Assembly (NCBI GenBank): GCA_021824055.1
Contig: JAKALV010000004.1
Location: forward strand, 1 to 30,915
DNA: 30,915 nt
Direction of reading: 5' to 3'
Origin: Acidobacteriota bacterium
Lineage (GTDB): Bacteria > Acidobacteriota > Vicinamibacteria > Vicinamibacterales > SCN-69-37
The position numbers and the translations under genes were made by a program. The first letter of the stretch is position 1; the number at the start of each line of letters is the position of its first letter. Below the pieces are notes generated by a model. The model ran no database searches. It saw nothing but the letters and a program-made list of their open reading frames with translations, and had not been told where the DNA came from. Positions 14,771-21,774 of the stretch are shown here, in pieces.

Positions 14771-16357
14771 ATGCGACTGAATGTATTGGTCTTCGTTGGA
14801 TGTCTTGCCACCGCGGCGCCTCTGGCCGCGCAACACCAGACGGCGTCGCCGCCTCCGACGACCACGGCGCCCGCCGGTCGAGCGGGCGCGGCACCCGGTG
14901 ACGCGCACCCGTCCGCGCCGACGCCGGCGCAAACCTCGATCAGCGTCGAACGATTGCGTCGCGAGTTACAGCAATTGAAAGACGAGGTGGAGCGCTTACG
15001 CGCCCAGAGTGGCACCGCGCCGCGCCCAGGCGAAGCCGCTCCAGCGGCGCAGGCGCCCGACATCAAAGGCGCGCCGCAATCGACCGCACTGCCCACCGAT
15101 CCTCGCCTCGCGATGGCGACCAAAGCCAACGGCGGAGATCTCTCCGGGGCGGGCAACCTTCTGCGCACCGATCGCATCACGCTCGGCGGGTACGGCGACT
15201 TCCAGATGCGCGGGTCGGCGTTGAACGAGAAGAACGACGGCGGCGGCACGCCAACCTTCCAGAGCACGCGCCTCGTCCTCGGCCTGGCCTCGGTCCTCTC
15301 CCAGCGGCAGAACATCGTGTTCAATTCCGAGATTGAATACGAGCTGGGCGCCCATGAAATTGACGTGGAGCAAGCGTTCGTCGACTGGAAGATGCGGCCC
15401 GAGTTCAGCGTGCGTGGAGGCATTCTGGTGCCGGCGATCGGCCGCTTCAACACGTATCACGACTCGAATCTGAACATGCTGACGCTGCGGCCTCTCGTCA
15501 ACCAGTACATCGTTCCGACCGCGTACCGGGATGCCGGCGTCGGGATCCGCGGGCGCGTGTCGCTGCCTCACGAGATGACACTGACGTACGAAGCGAACGT
15601 CCTGAATGGGATGCAGCGCCTGGATGCCGACGGCGTGCCGACGCCTTTCTCGCGGATTGTCGGGCAGTCGTCGACCGCGGAACCCGGCCAGATCGCCTTT
15701 CAAGATAACAACGCGAACAAGGCGGTGACCGGGAGGGTGGGCTTCTCGCCGGTGCTCGGCCTCGAGTTCGGCGGGTCGCTGTACAAAGGGACGTTCAGCA
15801 ACTTCGGCGATCCGTCGCAGGACGTTACCATCGCCTTTCTCGATGGTTCCTACCAACGAGGCCCCCTGGCGATCAATGGCGAGTATGGCCGGTCGAGCAT
15901 CCGCGGCCATGGCATTCCCGCCAGGAGTCCCGCGCCCCCGGTTGTGCACGTCAGCGATCCCGCGTCCGTGAGCGCGCTGGCCGAGTTCGTCGCCCAGCCC
16001 TCACCCGGTCAGGATGGCTTCTACCTCGAAGGCGCCTACAAGTTGTTCTCGCTGGGCAAACTCGGTCAGAAGCTGGACGAAGGCGCGTATTTAGCTCCAG
16101 TCATCCGCATCGAGGGCGTACGACTGGATCGTACCCTGTCAAACTTCTATCTCAACCGTCAACGCGTCACGGCAGCGATCAACTTCGCGCCCTCGCCGTC
16201 CGTGATCTTCAAGATCGGGTACACGTTCAACCGCACGCTGGGACCGATTCCGAGCGTGCCCGGTCCAATCGGCCACGCGGACTTCGGGAACAATCCGATC
16301 CCGTTTCGCGAGTACGGCGGGAACGGATTCATTGGATCGATCGCCTACGTGTTCTGA
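14771..16357 (+). CDS. Outer-membrane porin (phosphate-selective OprO/OprP type) with coiled-coil N-terminus
   Basis: The ATG at 14771 begins a clear signal peptide (MRLNVLVFVGCLATAAPLAAQ) with GAGG 5 nt upstream. The mature protein of about 507 residues starts with a Pro/Ala-rich linker, then a short coiled coil at 58-79 (VERLRRELQQLKDEVERL core) that could trimerise. From about residue 134 a beta-barrel rich in alternating aromatic and polar residues follows (ITLGGYGDFQMRG, FNSEIEYELG, YLAPVIRIEGVRL). It ends in a C-terminal aromatic strand (GSIAYVF) typical of BAM substrates. The layout matches phosphate-selective porin-like proteins, although the real solute is not deducible. It is the first gene of an operon with PepSY, FMN-binding and ApbE genes, so it may pass a metal, ligand or redox substrate. 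Confidence 0.85.
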   Translation: MRLNVLVFVGCLATAAPLAAQHQTASPPPTTTAPAGRAGAAPGDAHPSAPTPAQTSISVERLRRELQQLKDEVERLRAQSGTAPRPGEAAPAAQAPDIKGAPQSTALPTDPRLAMATKANGGDLSGAGNLLRTDRITLGGYGDFQMRGSALNEKNDGGGTPTFQSTRLVLGLASVLSQRQNIVFNSEIEYELGAHEIDVEQAFVDWKMRPEFSVRGGILVPAIGRFNTYHDSNLNMLTLRPLVNQYIVPTAYRDAGVGIRGRVSLPHEMTLTYEANVLNGMQRLDADGVPTPFSRIVGQSSTAEPGQIAFQDNNANKAVTGRVGFSPVLGLEFGGSLYKGTFSNFGDPSQDVTIAFLDGSYQRGPLAINGEYGRSSIRGHGIPARSPAPPVVHVSDPASVSALAEFVAQPSPGQDGFYLEGAYKLFSLGKLGQKLDEGAYLAPVIRIEGVRLDRTLSNFYLNRQRVTAAINFAPSPSVIFKIGYTFNRTLGPIPSVPGPIGHADFGNNPIPFREYGGNGFIGSIAYVF

Positions 16358-16380
16358 TCGGCGAGAGGTAGGCTAGGCAG

Positions 16381-16731
16381 ATGAATGACGGGAAACGGTA
16401 CAAGCGCCTCTTGCGCGCGGTACACGCATGGATCGGCCTCCTGGCGAGCCTCAACCTGCTGGTGATCATCACCACGGGTTTCGTGATCCAGCAACGAGAC
16501 CGATTCGATCTGCAGGACCGCTACGTCAGCCGCCGATGGTTGCCTGCCGGGTACCGTCCCGACGACGGGCCGGCGGTCCGTTCGGATATTGTGGTGACCG
16601 ATCTGCATTCGGGACGCGTGTTTGGCGAAGCCGGATCGCTCATTCTGGACGTGACCACACTTGCATGGTCTGTCCTTTTGGTGACCGGTCTCGCCATTTT
16701 TGGTTTTCGATACTGGCAATCGGGGAAATGA
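16381..16731 (+). CDS. Mini PepSY-associated membrane protein
   Basis: The 116-residue product has a basic N-terminus followed by RAVHAWIGLLASLNLLVIITTG (12-33), the characteristic first helix of PepSY-associated membrane proteins with its conserved H15. A second helix lies at 92-110 (TTLAWSVLLVTGLAIFGFRYW core). Only about 55 residues lie outside the membrane between them, far shorter than full PepSY proteins of around 400 residues. Members of the family occur beside flavinylated FMN-binding domains and are thought to move electrons across the inner membrane. Here only one intramembrane His is visible, so heme binding is doubtful. The stop overlaps the ATG of the FMN-binding gene (ATGA), and the porin ends 23 nt upstream. 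Confidence 0.75.
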   Translation: MNDGKRYKRLLRAVHAWIGLLASLNLLVIITTGFVIQQRDRFDLQDRYVSRRWLPAGYRPDDGPAVRSDIVVTDLHSGRVFGEAGSLILDVTTLAWSVLLVTGLAIFGFRYWQSGK

Positions 16732-17282
16732 ACCAGGACCGCATGAAACATTTCATCGCGCTGTGTGTCGCATCGGTGGCGATCGCCAGCCTGTCGGCCG
16801 AGACGTACCTCTCCGAGGCGCAGGCCGTGAAGATTGCCATCCCGAGCGCGGCGTCCGTGACCAAAGAGATCCGGCAGCTCACACCCGAACAGCGTTCATC
16901 CCTGGAACGTGCGAGTGGCTTGCGGTTTCCGGAAACGCAATACACGTACTTTGTCGGCTATGACACAAATCAGCATGTGATCGGCCGCGCCGTCATCATG
17001 AACGAAATCGGCAAAGAGGAGCGCATCACGTTCATCGTCGGGACGACGCCCACCCACGAGATTCGCGATGTCGCGATCATGGAGTTCCGGGAATCGCGAG
17101 GTTCCGAAGTCCGGGAAGGGCGCTTCTTGCGCCAATATCACGGCAAGAAGAGCACCGACCCCATTCAAGTCAACCGGGACATCGTGAACTACACGGGCGC
17201 CACGTTGTCCTCCCAAGCGGTGTCGCGGGGTGTCAAGAAGGCGCTCGTGTTGACGGACCTGTTCTATCCGGGTCACCAGTGA
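16728..17282 (+). CDS. Periplasmic FMN-binding domain protein (ApbE flavinylation substrate)
   Basis: The 184-residue protein has an N-terminal signal sequence (MKHFIALCVASVAIASLSA at 6-24) and a single FMN_bind domain as in NqrC/RnfG. The covalent flavin motif is YTGATLSSQAV at 155-165; T159 is the probable FMN-phosphoester site. The conserved Asp three residues before the S/T of Dxx[ST]GAT appears as V153, with D151 two residues earlier. The next gene encodes ApbE, the enzyme that attaches FMN to this motif, which strongly supports the assignment. The start at 16728 (ATGA overlap) is preferred, and a second ATG at 16743 with AGGA just upstream is also plausible. It probably carries electrons between the PepSY membrane protein and an outside acceptor. 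Confidence 0.85.
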   Translation: MNQDRMKHFIALCVASVAIASLSAETYLSEAQAVKIAIPSAASVTKEIRQLTPEQRSSLERASGLRFPETQYTYFVGYDTNQHVIGRAVIMNEIGKEERITFIVGTTPTHEIRDVAIMEFRESRGSEVREGRFLRQYHGKKSTDPIQVNRDIVNYTGATLSSQAVSRGVKKALVLTDLFYPGHQ

Positions 17283-18559
17283 TGTCGCCGATGCTGAGTC
17301 GTGTCTGGGGCGTCGTGTCATGCCTCGCCTTGGTGTGCTTGGACCCGGCGTGGGTCGCCGCGCGTCCTCCCGGGCGTCCCCTGCAGCAGGTGCGCTATGT
17401 GATGGGCACGCTTTGCGAGATCACCGTGTTCCCAGTGGGCGAACGGGCGACACTGGAGCGCTCATCCCGTGACCGCGAACGCGACGCCGGAAGCGCCATC
17501 GACGCTGCGTACGCCGAGTTGAGGCGGATTGATGCGGTGCTCTCGAATTGGAACCCGCATTCTGAGCTCATGCGCATGAACGCGGCTGCGAACGCGACGC
17601 AGCGACCGCGCCCGTGGGTGAGGGTGAGCGGTGAACTCTTCGAGCGCGTTCGCACGGCCCTGCGGATGGCCGAAGAAACCGATGGCCTCTTCGACCCCAC
17701 GGTCGGTCCCCTCGTCCGCGCGTGGGGATTCCTTCCGCCATGTCCGACCGAACGACCCTGCGGCTCGTTGTCCCGGACGAAGGCCATCGAAACCGCTCGG
17801 CAACGAGTCGGGTGGCATCACGTCCGGATGGACGCTCAGCACAACCAGATCCAGTTTGAGCTTTCCGACATGGAGATCGACCTCGGCGGCATCGCGAAAG
17901 GCTACGCCGTGGAACGCGCCGTTCAGGTACTTCGGGATCGAGGCATCGCGTCAGCACTCGTGAATCTGGGCAACAGTAGTCTGAAGGCGCTCGGTGAACC
18001 ACCATCCGCCCGTGCGGCCGACCCGGCGTCGGGGTATCGTGCCCCCTGCAAGGGATGGCCGATCGGTGTTCTCGACCCGCGTGACGGCCGGTCAGTGGCG
18101 GCAAGGATCTGCATGGCGAGCGGGGAAGCCATCGCCACGTCCGGCACCTACGAACACGTGATTGGCGAAGGTAAGAATCGACGGTCACATTTGATCGACC
18201 CGTACACGGGAGACGCGTTGGGCGGAGAGACTGGCGTGACGGTGCTGACGTCCGACGCGGAAGTCGCCGACGCGCTCACGAAACCCTTCATCCTCCGGCC
18301 ACAGCTCACCACGACCGCCGCTGGCGGAGCCATGCTGATCCGATATCCGGGTACCGGCGTTGTCGTTTTGTCTTCGCGCGGCGGTCGGCTCTTGGAGCGC
18401 GAGGCGGGGTCAGCACGGGGGAGGGTCACGATGGCAGGAGAACGCCGACCACGGTCCTCGATTCGTCGCACCCTCGCCGTGGGATACTTCACCGTTATCC
18501 GTCGGCCTCTCGAAGCCGACCGAGGCGAAGGAGTGCGGCCGTGCTGTTCCAACTACTGA
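17282..18559 (+). CDS. apbE: FAD:protein FMN transferase
   Basis: The 425-residue product has an N-terminal signal segment (LSRVWGVVSCLALVCL), placing it outside the cytoplasm. ApbE signatures are present in order: YVMGTLCEITVF (39-50), FDPTVGPLVRAWG (137-149), EIDLGGIAKGYAVERA (198-213), ALVNLGNSS (225-233), MASGEAIATSGTYEH (278-292), HLIDPYTG (303-310) and AEVADALTK (326-334). The enzyme uses FAD and Mg2+ to attach FMN to a Thr in FMN-binding domains, and the preceding gene supplies such a domain. About 50 residues after 375 form an Arg-rich extension beyond the usual family end. The ATG overlaps the upstream TGA (TGATG); a GTG at 17279 is an alternative. The C-terminus overlaps the next gene by 19 nt. 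Confidence 0.93.
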   Translation: MSPMLSRVWGVVSCLALVCLDPAWVAARPPGRPLQQVRYVMGTLCEITVFPVGERATLERSSRDRERDAGSAIDAAYAELRRIDAVLSNWNPHSELMRMNAAANATQRPRPWVRVSGELFERVRTALRMAEETDGLFDPTVGPLVRAWGFLPPCPTERPCGSLSRTKAIETARQRVGWHHVRMDAQHNQIQFELSDMEIDLGGIAKGYAVERAVQVLRDRGIASALVNLGNSSLKALGEPPSARAADPASGYRAPCKGWPIGVLDPRDGRSVAARICMASGEAIATSGTYEHVIGEGKNRRSHLIDPYTGDALGGETGVTVLTSDAEVADALTKPFILRPQLTTTAAGGAMLIRYPGTGVVVLSSRGGRLLEREAGSARGRVTMAGERRPRSSIRRTLAVGYFTVIRRPLEADRGEGVRPCCSNY

Positions 18560-19377
18560 TTGCCACGTTGTTCGTGTTTCAAACCCAGGCCGGCCGCGGT
18601 GGTGGAGGCGGTGAAGCGCTGCCGCCACCGCCGGCGTTCCATGAGCCCACGCCGTTCGAGCGGTTCGTCGACACGCTGAACCTCGACGACAAGAAGCAGC
18701 TGCCGGACGTCGAGAAGCTGTTCACGGCCACGGCCGCCGAGACGGCGCCGATCGGCCGGGACATGATCCGGCTCCGGCTTCGCCTGTTCGAGCTCGACGG
18801 CAAGCCGGACGAGACGGCGCCGGTACTCGCCGCGTACACCGCGTCGGCCACGAAGCTGACGGCCGTCGAGGCCCGCACGTTCCAGCAGGTGTTCGCGCTG
18901 CTCAACAGGAACCAGCAGAGCAAATCGGCCGACGCGTTCCTGCTGATGGCGGGACTGCTCGACCTGCCGATGCCGCGCGCGGGCGGCCGCCGCGGCGGCG
19001 CGGCGACGACGAGCCTCACGCGCATGGAGCTTTTAACCGCGATGTTCACGCTCGATGGCAGCCAGAAGAAGCAGGTGAAGTCGATCATGGACGCCGAGTT
19101 CAAGGCACAGGCGGCGCTGCGCGATCAGTGGACGACCAGCCGCGGCGTGATCGGCCTCGCGATTCAGACCGGCAGGAGCCCCGCGGAGATTGACCAGGCG
19201 GTGTCTGCGCATGTGGCCCAGGCCGTGACGATGACCACGGAAGAAATGAAGACGCTGGCCAGGATCACGACCGTGCTGACGGCCGAGCAGAACGCCAATG
19301 TCCCTGCGATTCACGCGTCGGTCTATCTGATGCGCGGCGCGTTCACCGGAAAGAAATGGGACGTGACGCCGGAATAG
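18541..19377 (+). CDS. Secreted Spy/CpxP-like helical protein, internally duplicated
   Basis: The GTG at 18541 has AAGGAG 7 nt upstream, a strong start signal. A signal peptide (MLFQLLIATLFVFQTQA) is followed by a Gly/Pro-rich stretch. The mature region is all-helical with two units of similar design, about 43-135 and 166-262. Each opens with a LNLDDKK or FTLDGSQKK turn and closes with a helix containing KLTAVEART or VLTAEQNAN. The latter resembles the LTxxQ motif of Spy/CpxP periplasmic proteins, which bind unfolded proteins or metal. It is on the same strand as apbE with a 19-nt overlap, so it may be the last gene of that operon. The family call is moderate, and no catalytic residues are visible. 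Confidence 0.7.
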   Translation: MLFQLLIATLFVFQTQAGRGGGGGEALPPPPAFHEPTPFERFVDTLNLDDKKQLPDVEKLFTATAAETAPIGRDMIRLRLRLFELDGKPDETAPVLAAYTASATKLTAVEARTFQQVFALLNRNQQSKSADAFLLMAGLLDLPMPRAGGRRGGAATTSLTRMELLTAMFTLDGSQKKQVKSIMDAEFKAQAALRDQWTTSRGVIGLAIQTGRSPAEIDQAVSAHVAQAVTMTTEEMKTLARITTVLTAEQNANVPAIHASVYLMRGAFTGKKWDVTPE

Positions 19378-19384
19378 GCCAACG

Positions 19385-19672
19385 CTACGCCCGGATCATC
19401 GTCAACGTCATCTTGAATTGCGCCGGCGCCTGAACGCCATGTGAGACGTTGGCGGGCAGCGCCAGCAGTTGGCCCGCGCCGATGCGCTGCGTCGTGCCGC
19501 CGATGGTCACGTCGGCCTCGCCCTCGAGCATGGTGATCAACGCTTCATACGGCGACGTATGTTCGGACAAGCCTTGACCCGCGTCGAACGCAAACAACGT
19601 GACGTTGCCGGTTGGTGTCTTGAGCAGTTGCTTGCTCACGATGCCTCCGGCCTGATAGTCGATCTGTGACAT
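19385..19672 (-). CDS. Small single-domain cupin
   Basis: The 95-residue product is one cupin barrel. Motif 1 keeps H38, E43 and G51 in the HTSPYEALITMLEG segment, with the second His of the usual HxH replaced by Ser40. Motif 2 is ALPANVSHGV (71-80) with H78. Three potential metal ligands remain. Relatives of this size are often annotated as cupin-domain proteins of unknown function, sensing or protective, so no substrate is assigned. AGGAGG just upstream of the ATG at 19672 is a strong ribosome-binding site. It converges on the Spy-like gene with only 7 nt between stops. A dispersed palindrome lies upstream, separating it from the methyltransferase gene. Confidence 0.8.
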   Translation of the reverse strand: MSQIDYQAGGIVSKQLLKTPTGNVTLFAFDAGQGLSEHTSPYEALITMLEGEADVTIGGTTQRIGAGQLLALPANVSHGVQAPAQFKMTLTMIRA

Positions 19673-19688
19673 GGAAGCCTCCTGCGTG

Positions 19689-19716
19689 TAGGGCCAAGCT
19701 GAAGCTCGGCCCTACA
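19689..19716. repeat. Palindromic dispersed repeat, copy 1
   Basis: GTAGGGCCAAGCT and AGCTCGGCCCTAC form a 13-bp stem with a single A/C mismatch around a 2-nt GA loop. It sits just after the stop of the methyltransferase gene (minus strand). It shares AGCTGAAGCTCGGCCCTAC with the second copy at 21748-21771. It may be a REP-like element or terminator. Confidence 0.7.
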
Positions 19717-19726
19717 TATCGCCCCT

Positions 19727-20410
19727 CTAACTGGATCTCTTGGTAAACGTTCCTTCGTAAATCACGGGTGGACCGCTGACGCGGACCGCGCCCGGGTCGG
19801 GCCGGTTGTACTCGGTGACGGGCGCGTCCGTGTCCCGCATGAATCCCACGCGCGCCAGTTCCGAGAGCAGTTCGTCCTCGGTCAGGAAACACTGCGGCTC
19901 GCCGTTCCATGACGAGAACACAAACGACTCGCCGGCGTCGGCGGCCGCCTCGTCCGGCAGCGTGTGCCGCGAGAATGTGAAGACGAAGAGGCCGGCGCCA
20001 TGGCGCGCCACGCGGGCGGCGTCGGCTACGGCGGCGAAAAACTCCGCGCCCGATCGCGCCAGGTTCCAGATGCCGTGCGCCACGATGAGATCGAAGGTGC
20101 CGGCGGCAAAGGGCAGCGGCGCCATCGGCGCGTGGATGAACTCCACGGGCAACGCGTGCGGCTGTCGCGCGGCGCGATCGCGCGCCGCCTCGAGCATGGG
20201 CAGGGACAGGTCGGTGCCCGTCACGCGAAACCCCATTTCGGCCAGCGGCAGCGCGTTCCGGGCGGCGCCGCAGCCCAGATCGAGGCAGCGGCAGGCGCGC
20301 GACGGATCGAGGAACCGCCGCGCGAACGCGAGCAATTGCTCATTCGGCGCGCCCGACACGAACCCGGCGACCGTGCGGGGATCCTCCCAGCGGGGGCTGA
20401 CCGTCATCAT
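19727..20410 (-). CDS. Class I SAM-dependent methyltransferase
   Basis: The 227-residue protein carries a full class I methyltransferase core: CLDLGCGAARNALPLA at 42-57 (motif I), VTGTDLSLPML at 63-73 (motif II) and FDLIVAHGIWNL at 106-117. A C-terminal part with FLTEDELLSELARVGF (175-190) is typical of small-molecule methyltransferases of the TehB/UbiE kind. The substrate is not identifiable. The ATG at 20410 overlaps the TGA of the NnrS-like gene (ATGA), so the two are translationally coupled. The same frame opens upstream to 20767, but that part is antisense-like within the NnrS-like gene and has no domain. The palindromic repeat 10 nt after the stop may end the transcript. Confidence 0.8.
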   Translation of the reverse strand: MMTVSPRWEDPRTVAGFVSGAPNEQLLAFARRFLDPSRACRCLDLGCGAARNALPLAEMGFRVTGTDLSLPMLEAARDRAARQPHALPVEFIHAPMAPLPFAAGTFDLIVAHGIWNLARSGAEFFAAVADAARVARHGAGLFVFTFSRHTLPDEAAADAGESFVFSSWNGEPQCFLTEDELLSELARVGFMRDTDAPVTEYNRPDPGAVRVSGPPVIYEGTFTKRSS

Positions 20411-21633
20411 GAGCGGTACACCGAGACGAGCAGGTTGGCCGCAAAAACCGTGAAGGCCGTCATCTCCACGATCGCCGATACGGGCAGCACCGACCACGCC
20501 CACATGGCGTAGTGCTGGTACGCCAGGATTTCCGACGACACGCGCAGCGTGCATCCCGCCACGAGCAGCGTGAGCGTCCAGGCCATCAACCGCGGACTCC
20601 ACAGCAGTCCCGCGCTGGCGAATGCCGGCAGGACGCGCTGTCCGATGGAAAACACCATCACCGACACAAAGCCCACCGTGAACGCATGCCGCGACGCGCC
20701 CCAGATGCCGCCGGAGACATCCCAGCGGGCCGCGGCCGCGCCGAGCGCGGCGGCGATCACGAGCCACACATAGGCGATGCGCACGAACACGGGGAACGCA
20801 GCGTGCACGCCGCGGGTTTTCGGCATCAGGGCCGCCGGCTCAAAGATGCGGATCGCGAAGGCGACGCCCACGGCGCCGGCCACGAAACACCACGTGGCCG
20901 GTCCGCCAAGTCCCGCCATTGTGAGCAGCACGCCGAGGACGTTGATGGCCATCGCGGACACGAGCCACGCGGGCCGAAGCGGGGCGAGGCCGAGGAAGAC
21001 CGGCAGCCACTTCGTGCTGAATCCCCAGATGAAGGGCGCGAGAAACCCCCACGCGATCAGCACCAGAAAGCGCTGGTCCACCAGATGGGGCAGCGCCGCC
21101 GATTCGCCTTGCCACGCCAGCATGACGCTCGTGACCAGATTCACGATGAGCGTGGCGCCGAAACCGATCACGGCGCTGATGACGACCCGGATCCACAGGT
21201 CGAGTCCGCGGCTCGTCTCGCCGGTGGGCCGATGGCCCGCGACCGACGACACGAAGATCAGGAACGCCACGAGCTCGAGGGCCGCCGACAGCGGCAACAG
21301 CGCGCGCCACTGCCAGTCGTACACGTTGGCGATCCATCGCAGCGACACGCCGAGCGTCCACAGCGCCCAGCACGTCCATGCGGCGCGCGTCCGGACGGGA
21401 GCCCCGGCGTGTTGCTGCGTCAACGAGTAGAACCCGATGCCGAGGATGAAGCTGCCGATCCAGCCGAAGACCTGCGCGTGGCCGTGCGCCTGGAGCCAGG
21501 CCGACGACACCAGGCCCACGCTTTCGCGCGAGCTGACCTGGAGCAGATTGACGACGCCCAGAAACGTGCCCGGGACAAGCATGAAGAGCAGGCCGGTGGT
21601 GATGTAGGCGCGCAGCACTCGGGCGGTGGGCAT
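20407..21633 (-). CDS. NnrS-like polytopic membrane protein
   Basis: The 408-residue product is almost entirely hydrophobic, with about 12 predicted membrane helices. The segment LQAHGHAQVFGWIGSF (47-62) carries two conserved histidines (H50, H52). RHAFTVGFVSVMVFSIGQRVLPAFA (315-339) carries H316 and a conserved Arg. Both resemble NnrS, a heme/copper membrane protein that protects against nitric oxide stress. It could also belong to a related oxidase-like branch, so the call is family-level. The ATG at 21633 is chosen because a promoter and an FNR-type box occupy the upstream 50 nt; the 17-residue extension to 21684 would run through them. It sits next to a Crp/Fnr regulator and the nitrate reduction operon, which fits NO handling. 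Confidence 0.75.
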   Translation of the reverse strand: MPTARVLRAYITTGLLFMLVPGTFLGVVNLLQVSSRESVGLVSSAWLQAHGHAQVFGWIGSFILGIGFYSLTQQHAGAPVRTRAAWTCWALWTLGVSLRWIANVYDWQWRALLPLSAALELVAFLIFVSSVAGHRPTGETSRGLDLWIRVVISAVIGFGATLIVNLVTSVMLAWQGESAALPHLVDQRFLVLIAWGFLAPFIWGFSTKWLPVFLGLAPLRPAWLVSAMAINVLGVLLTMAGLGGPATWCFVAGAVGVAFAIRIFEPAALMPKTRGVHAAFPVFVRIAYVWLVIAAALGAAAARWDVSGGIWGASRHAFTVGFVSVMVFSIGQRVLPAFASAGLLWSPRLMAWTLTLLVAGCTLRVSSEILAYQHYAMWAWSVLPVSAIVEMTAFTVFAANLLVSVYRS

Positions 21634-21642
21634 CTCACAGAC

Positions 21643-21648
21643 AGTATG
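21643..21648 (-). promoter_or_regulatory. Candidate -10 element of the NnrS-like gene
   Basis: The minus strand reads CATACT, matching TATAAT at four positions. It would set the transcription start near 21636, only 3 nt before the ATG at 21633. That fits the absence of a Shine-Dalgarno sequence and puts the palindrome at 21671-21684 exactly 41.5 nt upstream. Confidence 0.45.
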
Positions 21649-21670
21649 GCGCGCCGATCGGGTGGATACA

Positions 21671-21684
21671 TTGCGCCAGCGCAA
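21671..21684. promoter_or_regulatory. FNR/Dnr-type operator box
   Basis: TTGCGCCAGCGCAA is a perfect 14-bp palindrome of the form TTGCG-N4-CGCAA, the layout of FNR/Dnr boxes (TTGAT-N4-ATCAA) with the inner dinucleotide changed. Its centre is at 21677.5, which is -41.5 from the predicted start, the class II activator position. The adjacent Crp/Fnr-type regulator is the obvious candidate ligand. Confidence 0.65.
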
Positions 21685-21747
21685 CGTCGGTACTTAGGGC
21701 CAGGTTCTAGAGTGGGTTATCAGGAGATGGTCAGTCTGGCCTTCAAC

Positions 21748-21771
21748 GGCCGAGCTGAAGCTCGGCCCTAC
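21748..21771. repeat. Palindromic dispersed repeat, copy 2
   Basis: GGCCGAGCT (21748-21756) and AGCTCGGCC (21759-21767) form a perfect 9-bp stem around a GA loop, followed by CTAC. It matches the copy at 19689-19716 through the loop and right arm. It lies 3 nt beyond the stop of the Crp/Fnr gene, a terminator-like position. Confidence 0.7.
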
Positions 21772-21774
21772 GTG

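Noticed and set aside
21634..21684. Longer start of the NnrS-like gene at 21684
   Set aside because: The added residues are not membrane-protein-like and the codons coincide with the -10 element and the palindromic box.
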